Source: Pleurotus djamor
Taxonomy: Eukaryota; Basidiomycota; Agaricomycetes; Agaricales; Pleurotaceae
DNA: 64,000 nt
Assembly: GCA_029747585.1 (NCBI GenBank)
Contig: JAPEVF010000106.1
Location: 45,053 to 109,052, forward strand
Reading direction: 5' to 3'
Of the stretch, positions 22,865 through 32,223 are shown in pieces. Both the position numbers and the translations under genes were made by a program. Position 1 is the first letter of the stretch, and the number at the start of each line of letters is the position of its first letter. The notes under the pieces are model-generated. The model made no database searches, had not been told where the DNA came from, and saw nothing but the letters and a program-made list of their open reading frames with translations.

Positions 22865-23185
22865 GATAGTGCGGAAGAAAGATGATGAATCGATTCTACA
22901 AGAGTCACTTTCCCTTTATACCAAACTTCCAAGACAACTTGCAACAAGCGCTCGGTTGTGCGGAAGGCACCAAAGTCAGTCTCATGACTCAGACGCGTCA
23001 GGGTCACAGGCCAAGCGCTTAGCGATCCCGTGAGAAGTGACGTCACGCGTTTAGTGGTGTGAGAGGGTTGTTGCTGCCACTTTCAGTGGCAAATGTCTCA
23101 CATATCCACACTTTTCTTCTTTCTTTACTACCACCATCACCTCGATACCCACACAGATAAACGCTAAACTAACACCGTCGACGAC
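22865..23185. promoter_or_regulatory. Bidirectional promoter region
   Basis: About 320 bp between divergent starts. No clear motif beyond pyrimidine-rich leader sequence (TTTCTTCTTTCTTTAC) before the plus-strand ATG. Confidence 0.45.
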
Positions 23186-23911
23186 ATGGTTGGTGAGTAC
23201 CAAGCATGGATATCTTCTCAATTGGTCAGACTCATTGAGTTGGTGGTGATTTATGGTTGTCAGGAACTCGAAAACGACCTGCTGAAGACGCCTCTACTCA
23301 AAATACGCGTTCGGCTAAGGTAGCGAAGACTTCACCCCCCAAAAATGGAAAAACTGGCAAGGGTGCAAAGGTGACCGCTCGTCTGTCCCTACGCCGCTAT
23401 CCAAGCATGCTGAACTTCCCGTAAACTCAGAGCGCACCACCAGCGGCTAGCTTCAAAGCAAAGGCGCTACCTATCCACGTCAACTTAACCCACACGCCTC
23501 CCAGCATTCCTGACGGCGATTCAGTCCCAGCTACCTCTGCTGATCCAGGTTTCCTTGGAGCAGTCACTCTTGTGCCCAGTTCTTTCAACACCGGTAGCTA
23601 TGGTTGGAAAGGGAGCAAGCGCATCACCGTAGAACTTCAGAATCCCGAAAGTGGCGAGGATGGGGAGAAAGTACAAGTTATGTTAACGTCAGTTTTGAGC
23701 ATTTCTCGTTCCCTCATGTCCCCTCTGAACTTAAGCCTCTACTAGGATTAATGCTACTGTTCTTGGCAGCAAGAATGCCAAAGGAGAGGTAGCTGAAGAT
23801 AATCCTGAGGAAGCGGCACCGGAAACCGAAGCCACTGAGCAAGTCGCTGACAAGGAGGTCAAAGCCGATGGTGCTGAGGAAGCTGGTGAAGAAGCGACAG
23901 CAGAAGCTTGA
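23186..23911 (+). CDS. Small charged protein, unrecognised, probably nuclear
   Basis: Four exons joined by short introns encode about 170 residues. The N-terminus is basic (GTRKRPAEDAS, then KVAKTSPPKNGKTGKGAK), a likely nuclear-localisation region. The middle looks folded (GFLGAVTLVPSSFNTGSYGW, KGSKRITVELQNPES, VQVMLTINATVLGSK). The C-terminus is acidic, about 45 residues of mostly Glu, Ala and Asp, ending EEATAEA. The first exon is only MVG before the intron. Splices at about 23371-23428 and 23690-23745 keep one frame. I cannot name a function. Basic head, small folded core and acidic tail are common among chromatin and RNA-associated proteins. Confidence 0.7.
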
Positions 23912-25038
23912 AGCCTGCTCACGCGCACGTTCTACCTATTTGTCCTCCTCAGCTTATGACTTATTGGGTTTCTTTCCTTGTATTTGTATTTGCGCATATA
24001 TCATGATGTTGACTTCTCCGTGCTCCGTCTTCCTAGGACCTACTCCTGGACTGACTTGGGTCCAGTCAACTGTTCGTTGAGCCGATAATGATGATCACGC
24101 CGAAAACGAGCCTACCTCTCCCAATTAGTGACAAGGTCTAAGGACTCAAATCGGCTAGAGGTTGGTGAGCTTCGCATTGTCCTTTCGCAATGTCCGAACT
24201 CGCTTACGAGCAACAGCACCGCTTTGGAGTCTCATCATCATTTCTACGTGCCGATGTGGGTACATGGATTGCTGGTCGCATCCAGTCGTACCAATATAGT
24301 CAATGTTACCGCAATTTAGACTGTCAGCCTTGTTGGCCTACATCCCTCTCCGTTTTCCGAGCATCCACGGTCTCACATCCTCGGCTAATGCGCTATGCAT
24401 CCCGTTGGGATGTTCACTGCATTACATGGTTAGAACCCATCGGTTCACGCCTACATGTCGTACACAAACATAAGAAGACCGCCTACCAGGCTGCCCGATG
24501 GCCAACTATTGCCACCTAACACCCAACTAACTCCCACATTCTTGTTTCTCATGCGCAAACCTACACAAGCGGTCACGTCATCAACAATGTGTGCGTGCCA
24601 CATGAACACAATGAAACCGTCGGAACGGCATACGAAACACGAGGAACCACGACCTACAGGGTGCCTAAATTAATTCTTCCCCACAGGCCCAGGGGCCGAA
24701 AATCGCAATCACTGAATGCTTGTGGCAGCGCCATAACAAGCTTGGCTGTATCAATCTTTGCAGCCCCAATGTAAGTGCTTGAAATCGCGAATTCGCTCTG
24801 AATAGACAAGCTCACTTACCATTTCTTCTGCCGAGCTGCGTATTATGGATCTTCATCCTCCTTTCGCATTAGGGCCAAATCGTATGGGAACGACTTTCAC
24901 CGCACATGTCAGGTTACGGGTATGCCTTGGCCCTTTCCGCCTGGTATAAGATGTGGTCCCTTGGGATGCGACAATATCTCACCCCAGAGATAACTTCCCC
25001 CAGTACCTCAGAGGACTGAAACACAAACATCTATCACG
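23912..25038. other. Intergenic, no gene seen
   Basis: About 1.1 kb. Short open frames exist but none shows domain-like composition. The right end is the promoter of the SRPBCC gene, with a weak TATA-like GTATAAGA about 95 bp upstream of its ATG. Confidence 0.5.
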
Positions 25039-25742
25039 ATGATATTCAAATTTCACCTGCATAACTGTCTGCGCGCCCTCCTACTATTCATCGTCCTACC
25101 TCTCGTCCTCGCCGACTACCCATCAAACTTACCTCCCGCCCCACCAGGCGTATTCACGGCGGAGGGAAGCAGCTTGATTGATGCACCGATTGATCTCGTC
25201 TTTGAAATCATCCTGGACTTTCCGAATTATCCGGTATGGAATCCATTTGCACGGTAAGTGGTGGCCCATGTTTTCCATGCATAATTTTCACCGACATCGA
25301 CGGTTACGACAGCTCGATGGTGATGGTCGACAATTCTTTAGCCAAGACACCCCTGGAAGACCAGACACCCGTTGAAGGGCGGCGAGTGCTCATCACGGCG
25401 AGCATCCCACCATTACAACCCCCCGTCAATGCCTCCTCCCCTTCCAACCCACTGCAAACACAAGAGTCCCTCGAAGTAATCACTTTGATCGACCCCGTCA
25501 CACATCGAGCCTCATGGAAGCAAATTATGATACCAAGTTTGCTGATGATCGCCGAGAGGACGACAGCGCTGAGTGTTGTAGAGACACCCGATGGACCGAG
25601 GGTGTTCTATGAGTCGCGCGAGGTGTTCCAGCAATTGTTGTCGTTGGTAGTCGGATTACTTTTCAAACAAGGGTTGCAACAGGGCTTCGAAGCGCAGGCG
25701 GCTGCGGTCAAGGAGAGAGCTGAGGCGTTGGCAGCGTTGTAA
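25039..25742 (+). CDS. Secreted SRPBCC (START-like) protein
   Basis: Small lipid- or polyketide-binding fold protein. The N-terminus has a signal peptide (CLRALLLFIVLPLVLADYPS). The domain begins FTAEGSSLIDAPIDLVFEIILDFPNYPVWNPFAR, the classic first strand and helix of the polyketide cyclase/dehydrase-like SRPBCC family. One intron (about 25255-25312) joins PFAR to SMVMVDNSL. Later parts include VITLIDPVTHRASWKQ and a C-terminal amphipathic helix (GLQQGFEAQAAAVKERAEAL). Such proteins bind hydrophobic ligands in a central cavity; some act as cyclases, and no catalytic residues can be assigned here. It is convergent with the TauD-like gene (about 195 bp apart). Confidence 0.8.
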
Positions 25743-25937
25743 CGATTTTCGCATGTATACTGTACGTTCATAATGTTGTATAGCTCTTGTACTTTTTTCT
25801 CCTTCCAGAACGATGGTCACCGTCTCACCCGCCGAGTAACCGAGTGACCTAGGCACAATAGTATATTCAGCTTGTTCTAGACAACTCACTAGTGGGGCTA
25901 CTAGGAATGGACACGATGAATGCCAGCCAGTCACAGA

Positions 25938-27359
25938 CTACTTCGTCGCCCCGCCAGCTTTCTTCCTGACTTCTGGTTCGATGGGAAAGCGTTGTTCTTC
26001 GGGACGTACATATAGCCTTTTCCAAACAGGTTGTAAAGCCTCGGGTGTCTTCCACGCTAGTTCATCGTTTCGCAGCCAGAGACGAACGAGATGACGACTA
26101 GAAGTAGAGCGAGTAAGTTGAGAAGTGGACTAAGGAACAAATAAGGAAGGCGCGTACACATGCTTTGCATCATCCTTAAACGCGTCTCTAGCATGAAGCA
26201 ATCCCATACTATTGATATACTGGATATCGCCTTTCTGGAAGTTCAACCCGAGGGAATATTTCTCCGCTAGGAAGTGGACGGTGTCGAGGGCTTCCGCCTG
26301 CGCCTCGGTGATCGGTGGGATGGAGGGGTTGCGTTTCTGGTTACCGTACCCAGTGAATTGGCGACGAGAGTACTGGATCACGGGGTGCTCGCCGTCTTCG
26401 AAGAAGAGGACAGGTCGGTTAACATACGGAGGGTTTCCACCAAATCTGTGGCGCGACAAGTCCATGGGTCAGCTTCTTGGTTCAACGAAGAAGGACGAGT
26501 ATGATCACCTATCCAAAGGCCAAGGATCCGAGAGCACCTTGATAAGATCAGGTCGTGTCGCAGCAATCTCGTTGTAAACTCGTCCCCCACTACTGATACG
26601 CGAGGTACCACCTTCCGCAGCTGTCTGTATAGCCAACAGGGCGATCAAATCCCCAACATCAGAGTGAAATACTTGTTTGTCCGTTGTGTACGCCGAGTTT
26701 CCGTGGGCACCAGCATGGGTCACAGTAAGATCTTTGATATGGGCTAAGACAGCTCCTGTGTCATCTTGTTTCCCTCGAGCAGTACCAACGTGCGATGATA
26801 AACCTGGACACAAGAATTAGGTTAGGTCGTCGGTGGCAGTGTGACAAGTAGGGCCACTTACCAGCGTAGATGATTGCCAGTTCTTCGCGGGCGTACCTGT
26901 CGATCGGGATCTCCCGTAGTACGAAAAATCCTCGACCAGAGTATAGCTCCTCTGCGAGACCCCTGATTATAGAAGTGAGTGTCGGCAGAGGGAAGGTTTC
27001 CTTGTTTATGTAGCCCATGGCAATACCGAGTCCTGTTGTAATGTCATTGAGACCAAGTACGCCACGGAAGTACACCACGAACTGCATGGCTACTTACCTT
27101 TGAAGTGACGGAGAGCACTGTCGATCTCCTCAAGCTGCGACGGACTCAACTGGTACACCCATTGATCTTCGCTCGTCCAATCCTTTCCTTCCCAGACGAT
27201 GGGACCCTCAACTTCCGCTGGATATCCAGCTGGCAAAGGTTGCTTAGGTAGATCCGGATTTTCTGCAAGCCGACGTGCGGTTCTGGCCTTATACTTGGCT
27301 TCATCGGGGTGATAGTCGATGTCGGGCTGCTGGGCAAGATCGTTCGTGGTGATAGCCAT
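25938..27359 (-). CDS. TauD/TfdA-family dioxygenase
   Basis: Fe(II)/2-oxoglutarate-dependent dioxygenase, cytosolic. Start MAITTNDLAQQPDIDYHPDE; the first exon carries VEGPIVWEGKDW. Core motifs: GRGFFVLREIPID, GLSSHVGTARG, then QVFHSDVGDLIALL with the metal-binding His-Ser-Asp. The distal iron ligand is His in NSMGLLHARDAF, and the 2-oxoglutarate-binding Arg is in the RHLVRLWLRND exon. The C-terminal exon ends ...VRKKAGGATK at 25938. Five exons with short introns, about 400 residues, the usual size of fungal homologues. Many fungal members act on sulfonates, taurine or small secondary metabolites; the substrate is not evident. Confidence 0.9.
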
Positions 27360-27769
27360 GTCAACCCAAGGAAGCGGGGGATTTCAAACCGTGATGAGAG
27401 TCAGCAAATCAAAGGGGTATTTAAAGCGTTCGCAAATGACGCAAGGAGCAATAATGAAAGGCATGGCGTCCGGTGGGCTGGATACTTATAAGGAAGACCA
27501 ACCCGGGTTGAGTGGTATGGGAAAGACAAGCGAGATCCACGTGGTAGAATAATGGCCTGAATGACCAACTCAAGCGTTCTAACTAGTCCACCAGCAATCA
27601 TCCGTGCAATCGCGCCCACACCTTGGGAAAGCATCCCACAAGCAGATGGCAAACTGAATATAATGCGGAGCAAGATAAGATAAGATGCTCTGGGTCGCTT
27701 GATCGGATCCATGTAGAAAGGCCTAGGTAACTCCTTCAATGAGTAAACGGGACTCCGGGACTCTGGAAA
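27360..27769. other. Intergenic
   Basis: Upstream region of the TauD-like gene and 3' flank of POP7. On the minus strand a TATA-like TTATAAGTA lies near 27487, about 130 bp before the TauD start. No gene seen. Confidence 0.45.
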
Positions 27770-28532
27770 TCACTGTTGCTCTGGCTCCTGAAAGACAAGC
27801 TGACCCGAAGACTTCGAGGGTTTCGAGTTTCGCTTTCCCCCACGGAAATTACCACCGTTACGCGTCGTAGGTGCCGCCTGCTTCTTGCGGCTCGTCCCAC
27901 TTGCAACATCTGGTTTTCCATCCCCAATGGTAATGACGATGAAAAGGCTGGACTTATCCCGGGTTTGATACGTGATGTCTTCTTCCTCGTCATCGGGTAT
28001 CAACTCATCCTGTACGCTGACGGTCCCCGTAGTAATCGTTTGGTGGAATTCATCGGCAGCAAAAGGGAGGATCGGAGGCAAAGCTGCCACTAAGCGGAGC
28101 AGATGGGGAATAGCGGCTCCCATAGCAGATAACTGGAGTGTTTTGTAGCTAGTGGAAAGGAACATGAGGGAGTTCGACGAAAGAGGGAGAAAGCAAAAAC
28201 GCAGCACGCACCCATCCTTGATAACGAGATCCTTACATCTCCTCATATACGCTCCCAATGGCGTTTTACGCGTCAGGCAAATAAGATTTTTCCCTTCCTT
28301 ATGTGCAGAACGAGGACCAGTCGCAGAGTCAGATCTGGAAACGGTGGGAAATGGGCGCGGAGGAACGAGCTTGCGTCGACTAAAGGCTGGTTCAGAATCT
28401 TCCTGCTGTTGCTGATTTGAGGGGTTCTTCGACGAGGACGCCTTCGGAGGAGGTTCCAGTCCTTTTCTTGCAGCAGAAGCGTCGACAGAGGTGTCGCGCT
28501 TCCGNTTTTTTGGAGGCTCGTGGATCGGACAT
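27770..28532 (-). CDS. POP7: RNase P/MRP protein subunit Pop7 (Rpp20), Alba fold
   Basis: Alba-family RNA-binding subunit of nuclear RNase P and RNase MRP, which pairs with Pop6/Rpp25 on the P3 helix. The N-terminal region is basic and disordered. The Alba core begins KNLICLTRKTPLGAYMRRCKDLVIKDG, crosses an intron (about 28148-28211) to YKTLQLSAMGAAIPHLLRLV, and continues ITTGTVSVQDELIPDDEEEDITYQTRDKSSLFIVITIG. An Arg/Lys/Gly-rich tail (GGNFRGGKRNSKPSKSSG) follows. I take the ATG at 28532, giving MSDPRASKKRKRDTS. The single N at 28505 sits in the KKRKR codons and breaks the frame if counted as a base; omitting it gives a continuous protein with a nuclear-localisation signal, so it is probably an assembly artefact. 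Confidence 0.87.
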
Positions 28533-29041
28533 GGAGGGAACAAACAAAGAGAAACTGCAAATATTTTTCTTCAACTTGACAAAGGACAACTAGAAAACAA
28601 CGATCCATCGATAAAGGCTACAGAGAAAAAGATCTAGTACTACGATTCGAGTGCAAAAGACGCGTCGAAACGTTGCGCTTCGAGCCTCCATGCATCTTGA
28701 AATGCTGAATCAATGTCAATCTCGTCGCGACCTCCTGTACGTGACCCACAAATCTCAAAGGCACTGAAGACGTCGATGAGACATGAACTGAGTATGTCCC
28801 GGCAGACCGTCAAAGCTTCGCGTTAGCTTCATCGTCTACAAGCCTGCGCAATAACCTCCAAGGTCTCGTCTCCAAATTGACGAGTCCGGCGCTTAACTGG
28901 CCCCGCATTCCTTGCTCAAAGTCACTGGGGCTTTTGACTAAGCCATGGCGAATTCTTTGCAAATTCTGACCAAGCACCTTCCCATCTCTGAGGCGACTCG
29001 CACAAAAAGACGTGGATCCAAAGCGATAGAAACAGGACACC
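28533..29041. promoter_or_regulatory. Intergenic, divergent promoters POP7 / GST
   Basis: About 0.5 kb between divergent starts. No coding frame with recognisable content and no obvious TATA box. Confidence 0.5.
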
Positions 29042-29074
29042 ATGGCTGAGCCCAAGATCATCTTCTACGACATT

Positions 29075-29079
29075 CCGAG
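29075..29079. repeat. Target-site duplication, left copy (CCGAG)
   Basis: Five bases CCGAG directly before the left LTR match the five bases directly after the right LTR. Confidence 0.9.
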
Positions 29080-29304
29080 TGTAAACTGGTAACCGCTACT
29101 CTCAGTGAACGTACGGTGCAAGCTAAGTATATTCATACCTGGTAACCGCTACTCTAGATACAGAGTCAGCTAGGGTATGAAGTGAAATGGGGAACTGATC
29201 CTTACCTCAGTGAACGTACGGTGCAAGCTAAGGAAGCAAGCGCCGACGCACACCGAGGATGTATCCTACGAGTACGTAAGCATGTCCGACACTTCATGTC
29301 GACA
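29080..29304 (-). repeat. Copia LTR (3' LTR of the element)
   Basis: 225 bp with TG...CA ends, identical to the copy at 34172-34396. Inside it GGTAACCGCTACTCT occurs twice, as does CAGTGAACGTACGGTGCAAG. Confidence 0.95.
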
Positions 29305-29313
29305 GCCCCCCTC
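29305..29313 (-). other. Polypurine tract
   Basis: On the minus strand GAGGGGGGC directly precedes the 3' LTR, the position and base content expected for the plus-strand primer of reverse transcription. Confidence 0.75.
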
Positions 29314-29399
29314 AATGCGATACGTATGAATGGATGCAGAACTAGGTAGTGGGAGTGTAGTAATAGTGGGATAGGAAAATGAAAAATGAGAAGTTGATT

Positions 29400-31013
29400 T
29401 CATGAGACGCCCAATAGACGTCTGAAGGTTTCAAATGGACCTTTGTCGAGTGGTTTGGTGAAGAGGTCGGCAAGGTTGTCCTTGGTATTAACCCTCTCGA
29501 CGACGATTACGTCGTCATCGACCTGTTCCCGAATGTAGTGATAACGCACGTCAATGTGTTTCGACCTTGAATGGTAGACAGCATCTTTTGAGAGAGCCAG
29601 AGCACCATTGTTGTCACCTAGGATCTGTGTGGGGCCATCGGGTGCATAGTCGACTCCACTGAGTAGGTTCCGTAACCACACGCCTTCCCGACAGGCCTCG
29701 TTCATGGCGACGTACTCCGCGTCTGTTGTTGAGCAGGTGACTAGTTTTTGTTTCTTTGCACACCAGGAGATTACGCCGGATCCTAACGTGAAGCAGTAGC
29801 CCATGTTCGAGCGTCGCGTATCGGTGCAGTCGGCCCACGAAGAATCCGAGAACCCACGAAGGGCAATGGGATTCTGGCCGCCCAGGGTCAACTCCATATG
29901 TCTTGTGGTGATGAGATAGCGAACAGCCTGGGCAGCTGCATTCCAGTGCTCGAGACGATAACAGTCAAGGTATTGGGCAAGTCGAGAGGCAGTGTAGGCG
30001 ACGTCCGGGCGAGTCATGCAGGCAATGTATAGTAGTATCCCCACCACTTGTCTGTATGGTAGCCTCGAGAGTTTCATCGCCTCGGATGCGGAGATCTTTT
30101 CGTCGACAGAGGGTCTAGCCAATTTCGCACGAGCTGACATGGGAGTGGTGGTGGGAGCAGAATTGAGAGGTATTTCGGCCACGGATGCGAGCTTTTCAAT
30201 GAGGGCAGTTTGAGACAGGTGGATCGTTCGACGTGGCCGATCTCGGCGGATAGCGATTCCTAGGCAGAAGTGAATATCCCCAAGTTCAGAGATGGTCCAT
30301 ACCCCCTTCATCTCGTCCTTCAAAGCCTCTGTTGCCTCTTTGCTGTTACCCATCGCCATGAAATCATCCACATGCACAGCAGCAGCTACCTTGTCCTCGT
30401 CCCTTTTGCGGTAATACACACACGCATCCGAAGGCAAGCGTTCACAGCCCCAACTTGTCATATTGCCATTCATCGTCTTGTTCCACACACGCCCCGCCTG
30501 TTTTAGTCCATATAGACCTCGTTTCAACCGCCAGACCCATTCTGCAGCAGGGTGATCCGGATCGTCAAAGTCCTTGATTTGTTCAATGTAAATTTGCTCG
30601 TCCTCGGGAAGCTCACCATATAGAAAAGCAGTTTTGACATCGATTTGTTGTATATCCCAATCATTCGCGGCCGCAATATGCAGCAGTGTCCGAATGCTTT
30701 CCGGACGGGCAGTTGGCGATGTTGTATCGTGGTAATCCTTGCCGAAAATCTGTTGGAAGCCTTTGGCAACATATCTTGCCTTGTATCTCACGACCTCCCC
30801 GCGTTCGTTCCGTTTTCGATGTAAAACAAGTTTCCCTTTGAGGATTCTTCTGTCCTTTGGAACATCCTCGCGGCGTACATATTCAAAGACATCCCTTTCA
30901 ATCAAGCTCCCCTTCTCATCCACAACAGCCTCCTTCCATTTTTGGCCATTCCGGTGACCGTCGGGCTTCTTCATATGTGGGATCAGGAGCCAAGAGATCA
31001 TCCAGTTCACCAT
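29400..31013 (-). CDS. Copia Pol: reverse transcriptase and RNase H
   Basis: Reverse transcriptase of the copia type: VFEYVRREDVPKDRRILKGK leads into IQQIDVKTAFLYGELPEDE and the catalytic box VHVDDF, followed by LGIAIRRDR. The RNase H part has GFSDSSWADCTDTRRSNMGY, LVTCSTTDAEYVAMNEAC, LGDNNGALALSKD and the end motif NTKDNLADLFTKPL. The frame starts inside an overlap with the integrase frame. A shift at the A-run near 30940 would join PEWPK to WKEAVVDEKGS, so this is the downstream part of one polyprotein rather than an independent gene. It stops at 29400, 95 bp from the LTR. Confidence 0.93.
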   Translation of the reverse strand: MVNWMISWLLIPHMKKPDGHRNGQKWKEAVVDEKGSLIERDVFEYVRREDVPKDRRILKGKLVLHRKRNERGEVVRYKARYVAKGFQQIFGKDYHDTTSPTARPESIRTLLHIAAANDWDIQQIDVKTAFLYGELPEDEQIYIEQIKDFDDPDHPAAEWVWRLKRGLYGLKQAGRVWNKTMNGNMTSWGCERLPSDACVYYRKRDEDKVAAAVHVDDFMAMGNSKEATEALKDEMKGVWTISELGDIHFCLGIAIRRDRPRRTIHLSQTALIEKLASVAEIPLNSAPTTTPMSARAKLARPSVDEKISASEAMKLSRLPYRQVVGILLYIACMTRPDVAYTASRLAQYLDCYRLEHWNAAAQAVRYLITTRHMELTLGGQNPIALRGFSDSSWADCTDTRRSNMGYCFTLGSGVISWCAKKQKLVTCSTTDAEYVAMNEACREGVWLRNLLSGVDYAPDGPTQILGDNNGALALSKDAVYHSRSKHIDVRYHYIREQVDDDVIVVERVNTKDNLADLFTKPLDKGPFETFRRLLGVS

Positions 31014-32223
31014 TAGGCTGACACAAGGAGAAAGCTGACTCCACGGCTGGAAGAGTTGTAGTTTCGTTTGGATGGATGGAATTCAGAATATGGGCCGAGT
31101 GACGTTCAGCAAGGGAGGCTTGAGTACCCTGGGCGAATAGCGATGAAGGGTCATTAACGTAGCCTTGAACTTCAGCCAAGAAAGCTCGTTCGGCTTTGTT
31201 TTCCTCCCTGCGCTTCCTCCTTGCGGCTCCCACCATAGCTCTTTGAAGCTTACTTTCCCAAGGGACATTTTTGGCACTGGCAGCCTTCTCTGTTGGGTAA
31301 CGAGTTCGTGATGAGCGGCGCGGTACAGGGGACGGGCAGGGTGAAGCTGACGCGCTTCTGCTTGGAGAGGGTGGTACAGGGGAGACAGGCCCTGAGTCAG
31401 GCTCAGTTGGCGTGGACACAGAAACCATGTCTTTTCGCTCTATGAAGCGCACGTTGAACGATTCCAAAATGCGTCTTCCAACAGGGTCGTAGCACCTGTA
31501 AGCTTTGGCAGTGTGTGAGTAACCCACTAGGACACATTCAATAGAACGAGCGTAGATTTTCGGGTTATGTCTGTCTTGGATGAGGACAAACGCTCGGCAA
31601 CCAATTTCTCGTAAATGAGAGAGGTTTGGCTTCCTTCCAAACCAAGCTTCATAGGGAGTCATTTTGATTGTGGAGGAATATGTTCGTCGAATTAGATAGC
31701 ACGCAGTCATGCAGAATTCCTCCCACCGATTTGGGGGCAGGTTGCACTGTAATCGCATGGCGCGGCCCTTTTCCATCACCGTACGATGGTGCCTCTCGAC
31801 TGAACCTATGTGTGCCGACGTGTAGGGTGCAGAGAGATCATGCCTAGCACCTATGGAGTTGCAGAAATCCTCCATTGCTTTGGACTTTAATTCACCATTA
31901 TCAGTCCTAAAGAGACCGACTGAGTATCCTACTTCACGGCTTGCGATAGTGTGCCAGATTTGAAGTTTGGGTAACGCGTCGGATTTATGTTTTAGAGGAA
32001 CAGTCCACGAGTAACGAGAGAAGTCATCGATGATGTGCATAAGGTAAAGGTTTCCCTGCGCTGAAGCCACGTCCTCCGGCCCAGTCAAATCCACCCACAC
32101 CGTGTCCAATCGGCGTTTAGCACGTCCATGTTCGCGTTCGCGAGGGACGGTCTCGAGTGGCGCGGATGCAGAATTCACATTTGGAGATGTCGCAGGGGAG
32201 GGAAGAGGGCATACCTTCAGCAA
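30916..32223 (-). CDS. Copia Pol: integrase
   Basis: Retroviral-type integrase core. The catalytic acidic triad is visible as WVDLTGPEDV, LFRTDNGELKSKAMEDF and GSVERHHRTVME. C-terminal copia motifs follow (MTPYEAWFGRKPNLSHLREIG, GYSHTAKAYRCYDP). A long Ser/Pro linker leads to the reverse transcriptase. The zinc-binding part of the integrase (HHCC) lies at the end of the upstream Gag-protease frame, so the true protein crosses from one frame to the other between about 32130 and 32200. Confidence 0.92.
   Translation of the reverse strand: MLKVCPLPSPATSPNVNSASAPLETVPREREHGRAKRRLDTVWVDLTGPEDVASAQGNLYLMHIIDDFSRYSWTVPLKHKSDALPKLQIWHTIASREVGYSVGLFRTDNGELKSKAMEDFCNSIGARHDLSAPYTSAHIGSVERHHRTVMEKGRAMRLQCNLPPNRWEEFCMTACYLIRRTYSSTIKMTPYEAWFGRKPNLSHLREIGCRAFVLIQDRHNPKIYARSIECVLVGYSHTAKAYRCYDPVGRRILESFNVRFIERKDMVSVSTPTEPDSGPVSPVPPSPSRSASASPCPSPVPRRSSRTRYPTEKAASAKNVPWESKLQRAMVGAARRKRREENKAERAFLAEVQGYVNDPSSLFAQGTQASLAERHSAHILNSIHPNETTTLPAVESAFSLCQPNGELDDLLAPDPTYEEARRSPEWPKMEGGCCG

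Noticed and set aside
22687..23046. Minus-strand frame upstream of the polytopic membrane protein
   Set aside because: It overlaps the true first exon (MSHSSSNGAG) in another frame and extends into the promoter; no hydrophobic pattern or domain.
28810..29061. Open frame on the minus strand overlapping the GST start
   Set aside because: It runs antisense to the real GST exon 1 and its promoter and shows no domain. The GST start and splice logic on the plus strand explain the sequence better.
30916..31013. Programmed ribosomal frameshift in copia
   Set aside because: The A5 run is a poor known +1 site and homopolymer indels occur elsewhere in this assembly (C8 in MOT1). An indel is the simpler reading, so I list it only as a possibility.
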